A stretch of 14,488 nt of DNA from Treponema sp. (GTDB taxonomy: Bacteria; Spirochaetota; Spirochaetia; Treponematales; Breznakiellaceae). Location: the NCBI GenBank assembly GCA_009786715.1, contig WQRN01000038.1, positions 1 to 14,488 of the forward strand. The letters run 5' to 3'. Shown here piece after piece: positions 1-6,384 of this stretch; within the stretch, counting starts at the first letter, position 1, and every line of letters begins with the position of its first letter. Both the position numbers and the translations under genes were made by a program. The notes beneath the pieces were generated by a model, which saw only the letters and a list, made by a program, of their open reading frames with translations, searched no databases and was not told the origin of the DNA.

Positions 1-86
1 CAGGCCAATCCACTGGCCCGCACCTTCATTTTGAACTGCGGCAGGACGGGAAACCATTCGACCCGGCAGGAAGGCTCCGTCCCTAG
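1..86 (+). CDS. M23-family metallopeptidase, C-terminal end (partial)
   Basis: Only the last 27 residues are in the window; the reading frame starts at base 3 and stops at TAG 84-86. The visible sequence contains STGPHLHFELR followed by a G-K-P-x-D-P stretch, which is the classic end of the LytM/M23 peptidase domain. The HxH pair supplies a zinc ligand and the catalytic His in this family. Such enzymes cut peptide cross-links in peptidoglycan, or act as inactive activators of amidases, in the periplasm. The next gene begins 33 bp downstream on the same strand, so the two are probably co-transcribed. The N-terminal part, signal peptide and any LysM domains lie outside the window, so substrate and exact role cannot be judged. 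Confidence 0.85.
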   Translation, partial: GQSTGPHLHFELRQDGKPFDPAGRLRP

Positions 87-119
87 AAACCGGCGGAAAT
101 ATAAATCGGAAAAGAGAGT

Positions 120-1103
120 ATGCCAACACCCATAAAACTACTGGCAGTCATGCTGCTTGTTCCCTGTCTTTCTCTACAGGCGGAAACTTTCCGCACGTCT
201 GTGGAAGGCAATATAGAGGTATCTCTCAATTCAACAGAGATGAATATCCCCATCGGAATTCACAGTTCTGTTATTATCACCCTTGGCGCGGACGCGCGTT
301 TTTTAAGAGGAATCGAAATTGAAATAACGGCGCCTCAAAACTGGCTGCCGTACAGAGGTTCTCTTTTAATGGCAATGTATAACAATCTCAATGTGCAGAC
401 CGCGGCAGGAGTCAGCGACATTGAAGGCACAAGAATCGCGATGGATCCGCTTCCTTCACGGCTGAGGATTCTATACCATATCCCGATACGGACGCAGCAC
501 GGACTGAGAACAACCACAGCTGTAATTGTGGCTCCAACCTCAGCTGTCCAACCGGCGTCATTCCCGTTATTGTTCAGACTGACACAGGCAAGCAAAGGGC
601 TTCCGGATGAATTCGAAGGCATAATGTTCAGCCTTACCGCAAGGCCCATCTTAAGCGATGAAGGAGCGGTAAGGCTTATCCCCCGTTATCCGCCTCAGCT
701 TAGAAACAGACCTTTTACAGTTTTAATCGACGACAACGTAATATCCAACATTTCCGATCAAATAATGCTGAGAGAAGGCGAGCACCATCTTGTCATCCTT
801 TCAGACGATTACCGCAATGAAAGCCGCCGGTTTGTCGTGGAAAGGTCTAGAATTATCGATTTGACCATCGAATTACAGGATCCTACCCCTTTAATTATCT
901 TCGAAGGACCGCAAAATTCACAGGTTTTCCTTAATAATAACCCTGTTTCACGCAATAAAGAGCCAATTGCCGTTGAACCCGGCACGCATGAGGTCAGGTA
1001 TCAGGTCGGCGATTACACAATTATAAGGTCATTGAATGTTCAGCGCGGAAAGACCTACCGCGTGGCATTGGCGGTAGATCTCACCGTTCAGGAAGAAGAT
1101 TAA
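120..1103 (+). CDS. Secreted protein with two PEGA-like repeats
   Basis: A 327-residue protein of unknown specific function. Residues 1-21 form a signal peptide (hydrophobic core, then SLQA before ETF); the Cys at 16 follows Pro and is a poor lipobox, so cleavage by signal peptidase I is more likely. The middle (about 25-190) is beta-rich and unrecognised. Residues about 196-252 and 253-320 are two related beta segments with PEGA-type features: a short strand, an Asp- or Asn-rich turn, an 'EGEHHLVILSDDY' or 'EPGTHEVRYQVGDY' strand, and a final strand. PEGA domains occur in surface and envelope proteins of many bacteria and often bind polymers or partner proteins. A purine-rich AAAAGAGAG lies just before the ATG. 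The gene sits 33 bp after an M23 peptidase and ends before a strong terminator, suggesting a two-gene or longer envelope operon. Confidence 0.75.
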   Translation: MPTPIKLLAVMLLVPCLSLQAETFRTSVEGNIEVSLNSTEMNIPIGIHSSVIITLGADARFLRGIEIEITAPQNWLPYRGSLLMAMYNNLNVQTAAGVSDIEGTRIAMDPLPSRLRILYHIPIRTQHGLRTTTAVIVAPTSAVQPASFPLLFRLTQASKGLPDEFEGIMFSLTARPILSDEGAVRLIPRYPPQLRNRPFTVLIDDNVISNISDQIMLREGEHHLVILSDDYRNESRRFVVERSRIIDLTIELQDPTPLIIFEGPQNSQVFLNNNPVSRNKEPIAVEPGTHEVRYQVGDYTIIRSLNVQRGKTYRVALAVDLTVQEED

Positions 1104-1120
1104 AAATATAAGTAATGAAT

Positions 1121-1205
1121 GACACCCCCATTGCCGATATACTTAATGTCGGGGGTATAGTTCCCCTCCCAAATCACTATAACTCCGATATGCCTCAAGG
1201 GCATG
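1121..1205 (+). other. Structured 3' UTR or possible small RNA
   Basis: This stretch between a stop codon and an intrinsic terminator contains three potential hairpins. ACCCCC (1124-1129) can pair with GGGGGT (1151-1156). The same G run (1152-1155) can instead pair with CCCC (1163-1166), so the two are mutually exclusive. ATGCC/GGCAT around a TCAAG loop forms a small hairpin at about 1189-1203. I see no convincing promoter inside it, so the simplest reading is the 3' UTR of the upstream gene. It does not match the conserved cores of SRP RNA, tmRNA or the riboswitches I know. Confidence 0.3.
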
Positions 1206-1248
1206 GAGCTGTTCGAAGTACATAAAATCGGACAGCTCTTTTTATTTT
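1206..1248 (+). terminator. Strong rho-independent terminator
   Basis: GAGCTGTTCGA (1206-1216) pairs with TCGGACAGCTC (1228-1238) as an 11-bp stem containing one G-T pair, with an 11-nt loop, followed at once by TTTTTATTTT. It should end transcripts from the M23/PEGA unit and isolates the next gene, which therefore needs its own promoter. Confidence 0.85.
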
Positions 1249-1261
1249 CCAATCAATACTC

Positions 1262-1267
1262 TATAAT
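1262..1267 (+). promoter_or_regulatory. TATAAT -10 element for a predicted leaderless transcript
   Basis: A perfect TATAAT ends 6 bp before the ATG at 1274. With the usual 6-7 nt from the -10 box to the start site, transcription would begin at or next to the A of the ATG. The region where a -35 would lie (about 1239-1244, TTTTTA) is only a weak match and overlaps the T-tract of the terminator. There is no Shine-Dalgarno sequence between the -10 box and the ATG. Confidence 0.5.
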
Positions 1268-1273
1268 ATTCCA

Positions 1274-2722
1274 ATGCAGGAAAAACAGACCAACAGTGAA
1301 TTTCAGGTAAAATTAAAGCCTATTCTGGGTATACGCCCCGGCGTGTATCTTACAATCCTCTACTCATTCGCAATACTGTTAATTCTCTTTATACTGCTTT
1401 TTGCTCCGGGTTTAAAAAATCCGGGATCCATGCTGATTGTTAAAACAGAACCCGCGGGAGCAGCTGTCAGGGTAGACGGCGTTTACATGGGTGTTTCGGA
1501 TACAAAAATATTTGTCCCAAAAGGCACCCGCACAATTGAAGCTGTTATGCCCGGTTTTGAAAGCGAATCTCAAATACACGAAATACCTTCCAGAGCTTTC
1601 GCCTCAATGTTTTCGCCGCGTATTTATAAAATACAATTAACGCTGACGGCAAAAGACCCCGCGGCGTCATTCGCGCTTTACGCCGCCGACTATGCAAGAT
1701 GGACATTCGCAGGCGAGCCGACTGCATCGTGGCAGATACCCATGAGCCTTTCTGAAGGCGCTTACCGGCTGGGTAAATCAAAAGAAGAAATTTACGGGAT
1801 ACTGCAGGCAGCTTCACGCTTCTCCGTAACAAACGCCGCGCTGCGTGATTTAATCCGCGCCAAGATGCTTCTGGACAATTATGGAAACGCTCCTTCGCCT
1901 TCGGCGTTAATAGGCTCGGTTTCCGATATACTGGTATTTCTTTCACAAACATCAGGAAGCGCACAATGGCTTGAACAAACGCTGCCAAGAGAGATTTCCG
2001 CTTTAATCAGCGCTTCACAATGGCAGAAAGAAACGCCTCTGCCTAAACTCAGGCAGCGCGCGGACACAGGCAATCTGCCGACGCGGTTCACTCTGGAAGG
2101 GTTAAATTTTTCCAGAGTTCCGTATTCAGAGCAAATGCTTGTTCAATCAGCCAGAATCGCCGTTTCTGTACCGTTATTCATCCCCTTTAATAATAATTAC
2201 CTCATAAGCGAAACATCAGTCTCAAATGCGTTATTTGAAACTTTTCTGAAAGAAAACCCCGAATGGAGAACACACAAAACAGATTACCTTGATGAAATCA
2301 CAAGCCTTCCCTTTGAAATAGACAACAATGCCGTTACAGGGATTACATGGTACGCGGCAGACGCTTTCTGCAAGTGGCTTTCAGCGCGGCTTCCCTCTTC
2401 AATGGCCGGCATGGAAGTAAGGCTGCCGTCGGAAGCCGAATGGAAGTTTGCCGCGATAAATAACGAAAATATGTTAAATCCAATTAACAGATTCGGCGGA
2501 TGGGAATGGAGCGGCGATCCGTTCTCCCCGCTTTCATGGTTAATCCCGGCTTCAGAAAAAGCGATAGAAGCGGTCGGTTCGCCTGAGCGCGCTCTTGCCG
2601 GAAGACCGCTGCTCCTGACTCAGAGCCAATCGGCCTCGTCCCGCGCTTTCGGCTATTCGCTTCCTGCCGATTTATCATCTCCGATTGTTACATTCAGACC
2701 CGTCATCGCGCCGAAAAAGTGA
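1274..2722 (+). CDS. Membrane-anchored PEGA + SUMF1-like domain protein
   Basis: A 482-residue protein. Residues about 24-44 form one transmembrane helix, with a short basic N-terminus likely inside the cell. Residues about 52-118 are a good PEGA domain, including KTEPAGAAVRVDGVYMG and an MPGFE strand. The middle (120-300) is mostly helical and unrecognised. Residues about 305-478 resemble a formylglycine-generating-enzyme (SUMF1/FGE-sulfatase) fold: a 'V-T-G-I-T-W-Y-A-A-D-A-F-C-K-W-L' helix, then RLPSEAEWKFAA and GGWEWSGD. The later catalytic-Cys region and the usual RGGSW motif are not recognisable, so it is probably a binding rather than a catalytic version, as in many spirochaete surface proteins. 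The ATG at 1274 is the only start that keeps the membrane helix. It has no ribosome-binding site and follows a TATAAT at leaderless spacing. It stops 6 bp before smpB and is probably co-transcribed with it. Confidence 0.8.
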   Translation: MQEKQTNSEFQVKLKPILGIRPGVYLTILYSFAILLILFILLFAPGLKNPGSMLIVKTEPAGAAVRVDGVYMGVSDTKIFVPKGTRTIEAVMPGFESESQIHEIPSRAFASMFSPRIYKIQLTLTAKDPAASFALYAADYARWTFAGEPTASWQIPMSLSEGAYRLGKSKEEIYGILQAASRFSVTNAALRDLIRAKMLLDNYGNAPSPSALIGSVSDILVFLSQTSGSAQWLEQTLPREISALISASQWQKETPLPKLRQRADTGNLPTRFTLEGLNFSRVPYSEQMLVQSARIAVSVPLFIPFNNNYLISETSVSNALFETFLKENPEWRTHKTDYLDEITSLPFEIDNNAVTGITWYAADAFCKWLSARLPSSMAGMEVRLPSEAEWKFAAINNENMLNPINRFGGWEWSGDPFSPLSWLIPASEKAIEAVGSPERALAGRPLLLTQSQSASSRAFGYSLPADLSSPIVTFRPVIAPKK

Positions 2723-2728
2723 AGTAAA

Positions 2729-3190
2729 ATGAGCGAAGGCGTAAAAATAATCGCGCAGAACCGCAAAGCGCGTCATGATTATTCGATTGATGAAACATAC
2801 GAATGCGGGATAGAACTGCTTGGAACGGAGGTAAAATCCTTCCGGGACGGCAAAATCTCGTTTCCTGACGCATGGGCGGAAGTAATAAACGGCGAAATCT
2901 GGGTACGTTCGTTAATAGTGGCGGAAAACCCCTTTTCCTCGATTTTTAATCATGAGCCGGACAGGAAAAAACGCCTGCTTCTGCATAAAGATGAGATTAA
3001 AAGAATCAACAGAAAGGTTGAAGAAAAAGGCTATACCCTCATTCCGCTGTCATTTTATTTTAAAAAAGGCAGAGTAAAGGTAGAACTTGGCCTTTGCAAA
3101 GGCAGAAAAGCCTACGATAAACGCGCCAGTATAAAGGAAAAAGACTTAAAACGTGAAATAGCTCGTGAATTTAGACATAGATTGTCTTAA
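2729..3190 (+). CDS. smpB: SsrA-binding protein SmpB
   Basis: A 153-residue protein of the normal family length. SmpB binds tmRNA and places it in the A site of ribosomes stalled on broken messages, so that the nascent chain is tagged and the ribosome released. Family landmarks are all present in order: NRKARHDY at the N-terminus, GTEVKSFRDGKISFPDAW, a FNHEPDRKKRLLLHKDEI segment, YFKKGRVKVELGLCKGRK, and YDKR followed by a basic helical tail (KEKDLKREIAREFRHRLS) that folds in the mRNA channel. The ATG is 6 bp after the upstream stop and has only a weak GAAG-like ribosome-binding site, suggesting translational coupling. A tmRNA gene, often near smpB, is not seen in this window. It converges with the minus-strand gene that ends 7 bp away. 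Confidence 0.95.
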   Translation: MSEGVKIIAQNRKARHDYSIDETYECGIELLGTEVKSFRDGKISFPDAWAEVINGEIWVRSLIVAENPFSSIFNHEPDRKKRLLLHKDEIKRINRKVEEKGYTLIPLSFYFKKGRVKVELGLCKGRKAYDKRASIKEKDLKREIAREFRHRLS

Positions 3191-3197
3191 ATTAATA

Positions 3198-3635
3198 TTA
3201 TCTGGAGCGTTTTTCTATAATTTCAAGCATCAAAAGGAAGGAAAATACAAATAAACCCACGCAAAGAGCGGTTATTTTTATATATTTATCAGAAATAAAG
3301 TCAGGAACTGATGCTGTATACACGCTTCCTGCCGTTGTATGAGAAATTTTAGGGCCTCCAAGGCCGACAATACGGACAAAACGCTCATTATTTTGGCCAT
3401 ATCCCATCTGACGGGCATGAATCAACAGCGTATCATGGTCGTAAAGCAAATTATTTCTTGTCCTGTCCAGATCTTCATTCAAAAATCCTAGATCTCTTAT
3501 GTTATCAAGCTGCCTTTCTCTTTCAGACAGCAAGTAATTATACGCTGATAAGCCGGCCGGACCGTAAAAAAAGGAAAAAAGTGTGTAAACAATGACGCTT
3601 GCCCATATCCCAATCAGGTATTTTGAGAATCTCAT
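3198..3635 (-). CDS. FtsB/DivIC-like septum formation initiator with a second membrane helix
   Basis: A 145-residue protein. It has an N-terminal transmembrane helix (about 5-24), a charged coiled-coil stretch (about 34-72, SERERQLDNIRDLGFLNEDLDRTR), and then ARQMGYGQNNERFVRIVG, which resembles the 'A-R-x-x-L-G-x-x-x-x-G-E-x-v-x-x' end of FtsB/DivIC proteins. Those proteins link FtsQ/DivIB and FtsL and recruit septal wall synthesis. Unlike typical FtsB, a second hydrophobic helix (about 118-140) follows, then a basic end. This gives a predicted hairpin topology with the coiled coil in the periplasm. The ATG is the only reasonable start; a GAGG lies unusually close to it. The gene is transcribed away from the acidic protein gene and towards smpB. 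The family assignment is moderate; the topology is read directly. Confidence 0.6.
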   Translation of the reverse strand: MRFSKYLIGIWASVIVYTLFSFFYGPAGLSAYNYLLSERERQLDNIRDLGFLNEDLDRTRNNLLYDHDTLLIHARQMGYGQNNERFVRIVGLGGPKISHTTAGSVYTASVPDFISDKYIKITALCVGLFVFSFLLMLEIIEKRSR

Positions 3636-3674
3636 GCCTCGATTAACGGTAGTTTTATGTCTTTTCTTTAAGCA

Positions 3675-3703
3675 TTGACAACCGGAAAACCATAGGCTAT
3701 CTT
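3675..3703 (+). promoter_or_regulatory. Sigma70-type promoter for the acidic protein/DUF115 unit
   Basis: A perfect TTGACA (3675-3680), a 17-bp spacer and TATCTT (3698-3703). The predicted start is near 3710, giving a leader of about 60 nt. On the other strand a TTGTCA (complement of 3676-3681) overlaps the same -35 and has a CATAAA-like -10 at 3654-3659, so the FtsB-like gene may use a back-to-back promoter. Confidence 0.7.
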
Positions 3704-3738
3704 ATTATATAGTATTGAAAACTGATAAAAGTACCGAT

Positions 3739-3759
3739 AATTAACAATAAGTGTTAATT
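3739..3759 (+). promoter_or_regulatory. Perfect palindrome/hairpin in the 5' UTR, just upstream of the SD
   Basis: AATTAACA (3739-3746), five bases, then TGTTAATT (3752-3759): an 8-bp perfect inverted repeat. It ends one base before the AGGGAG Shine-Dalgarno (3761-3766), which is 6 nt from the ATG at 3773. It could be a repressor operator in the early transcribed region or an RNA hairpin affecting ribosome access. No T-tract follows, so it is not a terminator. Confidence 0.5.
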
Positions 3760-3772
3760 TAGGGAGCGGTTT

Positions 3773-6367
3773 ATGGCAAGTAGTAAAAAACCTTCGATAT
3801 ACTCTGATCGCAGCAGCATCGGCACTGCGGATGATTTGGACGAATACGGCGTTTGGGTTAAAAGCGACGCGCAAGTTATATCCGCAGACAGTGGATCCGG
3901 TTCTTCAGGTTTGGACGATTTTGACTTACCGGTAGAAGACGTTTCTTCCGACAGCGAAGATTCAATGTCTTTCAGCGACGCAGTTCTGGATGTCGAAGAA
4001 GCCGGCGCGCCTGCCGCGTCAGACGACATTGAATTCCCGGATGACAATATAAACCTTTCGCTTGATGACGATCCGTTATCAGCTACAACCGACCTTGACG
4101 ATTTCAATATGCCTTCCGACGATACTCTTGAAGTTTCGGAAACTGAAAGCGATGAAGCCGCACAAGACCTTGAAATAGAAGACGCGTCATTTGACGAGTT
4201 TGAAGTTCAAAAAACAGAAGAAACAGCCGCGAATGAAGAAACAATCGAAGCCGGAAGCGGCGATTTCGACGAAGAAGAATTCGTAAGCGAAGATCTTTCA
4301 GGCGGCGAACTTGACAGCGAAGAAGTCCCCGTTGAGCTTGACAATGAAGAACTTACGACAGATTCCCTGGACAGCGACGATTTCGCGATTGACACCTCAG
4401 ACAGCGAAGAAATCAGTCTGGACATGTCAGATAACGATGACTTCAGCGATATAGACATAGATGTTCCTACGGTAAAGGCAATAGAAAATGATGTTGATTC
4501 CATTCAGGATAATATCACTTCAATTGAATCCGGCGAAGGCGAACTTTCAACGCATCTGCTTAAAAAAATCGCGTCGGAACTTTCATCAATCAGGAATGAA
4601 CTTACAGAACTGAAAAAAGAATTTGCAAGCGCAAGAACCGCGGCTCCCGCAGACGAAAAACATGACAGCGGTTTCTTCTCGGAAGAAGATGATGAAACAA
4701 TCGCTCTTACAGGCGACGAGATGGACAACATCCTTCAGGAAGGCGCGGAAGAAGAGCCGAAATCAGGATTTGATATCGGCGGCGATGATGACGACGAAGC
4801 TATTGCCCTGACAGGCGATGAAATGGATAACATCTTGAATTCCGCGGATTTTACGGAAGAATCGGGAACTGAAGAAACCCCTGAAAGCGAATTCCCCATG
4901 GATGAAGAAGTATCGCTTGACGAAGATATCTCATTAGATGACAGCGATATCACATTAGACGACAGCGAAGTATCACTCAGCGATGACGAAATTTCATTGG
5001 ACGACAGCGCATTATCGCTTAGCGACGATGAGATCACATTGGATGACAGCGCGTTATCAGCCGACAGCGAAGAGATCAGTTTAGACGACAGCGCGTTATC
5101 GCTTGACGATGATGAACTCACATTGGATGACAGCGCATTATCGGCAGACAGCGAAGAAATAGCGTTAGACGACAGCGCGTTATCGCTCGGCGATGACGAG
5201 ATCACACTGGACGACAGCGCAATATCGGCTGACAGCGAAGAAATCGCGTTAGACGACAGCGCGTTATCGCTCGGCGATGATGAACTCACATTGGACGACA
5301 GCGAATTATCGCTTGATGATGACATAACATTTGAAGACAGCGATGTCGCGTTAACCGATCTCGATGACTTGCCGCCGGATGAACCTGTCGATATGTCAAC
5401 CGAAGAGACAAGCGTCGAGATAACTGAAGAATCAATTGATGAGCCTCCCGCTGAGCAGAGCGAAGAGGAAATCGATCTTGATATAACAGCCAACGACCTT
5501 GCGGCCGATGATTTTGCCGATTTCGCGGAAAGCGATGAGGATGTTATTGGCGAGATAGAAGCGGACGATGAACTTGATAAACTCCGCGAAGAAGGCGCAA
5601 CGCCGATGACAGACGCGCCTGATAACATTTCCTATCTTGAAGAAGATGAAGATATCACAGGCGAATCTATTGATATCGCGGACGATGCCGTGGAAACTGA
5701 AGTCATTTCGGATGATTCGCTTGATCTTACAGACGCAGTAATCGACGAGCCGGAATTATCAGCAGACGGTTTTAACGAAGAACTTGAAGAACCTTCAATA
5801 GATGAAGAAAGTTTTGATATTGATTCTCTTGATGATTTATCGATAGACGATAACGAATTATCGCTGGATGAAGACCTTGAACCTGTAGAATCAGCTGAAG
5901 AAATTACCGAAGAGGTAATTGAAGAAGCTGTCCCCGAAATCCTTGAGACTGAGCTTGAAGAAGAACCTTTATCGCTCAGCGATGATATTGAAGATTTATC
6001 TGCCGGCGATATTGATGATTTCGCGGAAATTGAAGAAGATATTGAACCAATACCTGCCGCTCCTTCAGCGTCTGCTCAGGCGGCGGCTCCAGCAGCTCAA
6101 GCGGCGCCGGCGGCCCCCCAGGCGGCAGCTCCTGCCGCTCCCGCGGCTGCAGGCCCATCTGTTGTAACAGCGTCTGCGGCCGCAGGTTCTTCCGGCGGAA
6201 AAGAGCCTTTTACACTTCCTTCGGATTTAAGATCTGAACTCAGAAATATACTCAGCTACATGGATCAGCTTTTGGAATCTCTTCCCGAACAGAAAATCGA
6301 GGAGTTCGCGAAATCTGAATACTTCGATTCCTACAAGAAACTCTTTAAGGAATTGGGGCTGGTATAA
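3773..6367 (+). CDS. Large acidic Asp/Glu/Ser-rich repeat protein with conserved-looking C-terminal helix region
   Basis: An 864-residue protein, extremely rich in Asp, Glu and Ser, with no signal peptide or membrane helix, so presumably cytoplasmic. The function is not recognised. Layout: a low-complexity acidic N-terminus; a predicted coiled coil (about 257-288, HLLKKIASELSSIRNELTEL); two copies of an IALTGDEMDNIL motif (about 306-318 and 345-357); a 14-residue tandem repeat of the form DDSALSxxDDExxL (about 382-521); more acidic sequence; an Ala/Pro linker (about 760-802); and a compact C-terminal region (about 806-864) that is less biased and ends PSDLRSELRNILSYMDQLLE...YKKLFKELGLV. The mix of disordered acidic repeats, short docking-like motifs and a folded tail suggests a scaffold or partner-binding protein. 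It has a strong Shine-Dalgarno (AGGGAG, 6-nt spacing) and a good promoter, and is followed after 17 bp by two DUF115 genes, implying a shared task. Confidence 0.8.
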   Translation: MASSKKPSIYSDRSSIGTADDLDEYGVWVKSDAQVISADSGSGSSGLDDFDLPVEDVSSDSEDSMSFSDAVLDVEEAGAPAASDDIEFPDDNINLSLDDDPLSATTDLDDFNMPSDDTLEVSETESDEAAQDLEIEDASFDEFEVQKTEETAANEETIEAGSGDFDEEEFVSEDLSGGELDSEEVPVELDNEELTTDSLDSDDFAIDTSDSEEISLDMSDNDDFSDIDIDVPTVKAIENDVDSIQDNITSIESGEGELSTHLLKKIASELSSIRNELTELKKEFASARTAAPADEKHDSGFFSEEDDETIALTGDEMDNILQEGAEEEPKSGFDIGGDDDDEAIALTGDEMDNILNSADFTEESGTEETPESEFPMDEEVSLDEDISLDDSDITLDDSEVSLSDDEISLDDSALSLSDDEITLDDSALSADSEEISLDDSALSLDDDELTLDDSALSADSEEIALDDSALSLGDDEITLDDSAISADSEEIALDDSALSLGDDELTLDDSELSLDDDITFEDSDVALTDLDDLPPDEPVDMSTEETSVEITEESIDEPPAEQSEEEIDLDITANDLAADDFADFAESDEDVIGEIEADDELDKLREEGATPMTDAPDNISYLEEDEDITGESIDIADDAVETEVISDDSLDLTDAVIDEPELSADGFNEELEEPSIDEESFDIDSLDDLSIDDNELSLDEDLEPVESAEEITEEVIEEAVPEILETELEEEPLSLSDDIEDLSAGDIDDFAEIEEDIEPIPAAPSASAQAAAPAAQAAPAAPQAAAPAAPAAAGPSVVTASAAAGSSGGKEPFTLPSDLRSELRNILSYMDQLLESLPEQKIEEFAKSEYFDSYKKLFKELGLV
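4918..5335 (+). repeat. In-frame tandem repeats (42-bp unit, 84-bp higher-order unit) inside the acidic protein
   Basis: Roughly ten copies of a 14-codon unit (DDSALSxxDDExxL). Within them, a 28-codon (84-bp) higher-order unit is repeated almost exactly three times at 5042-5125, 5126-5209 and 5210-5293. Copies 2 and 3 are closest, differing by a few bases each. The unit is a multiple of three, so gain or loss of copies keeps the frame open. Confidence 0.9.
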
Positions 6368-6384
6368 TCGCACCCGAATCAAAT

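Noticed and set aside
1104..1250. tmRNA or SRP RNA gene near smpB
   Set aside because: Too short for tmRNA, no tag reading frame or tRNA-like end, and the conserved SRP RNA loop is absent.
3170..3190. AGACA-TAGAT-TGTCT hairpin at the smpB stop as a terminator
   Set aside because: Short stem and no clear T-run; too weak to call.
4918..5335. CRISPR array
   Set aside because: The repeats are contiguous, in frame and without unique spacers; they encode a protein repeat.
4735..5628. Long Ser-rich open frame on the minus strand (297 codons)
   Set aside because: It is the antisense shadow of the Asp/Ser repeat; composition is a direct mirror of the acidic gene, and it has no promoter or ribosome-binding site.
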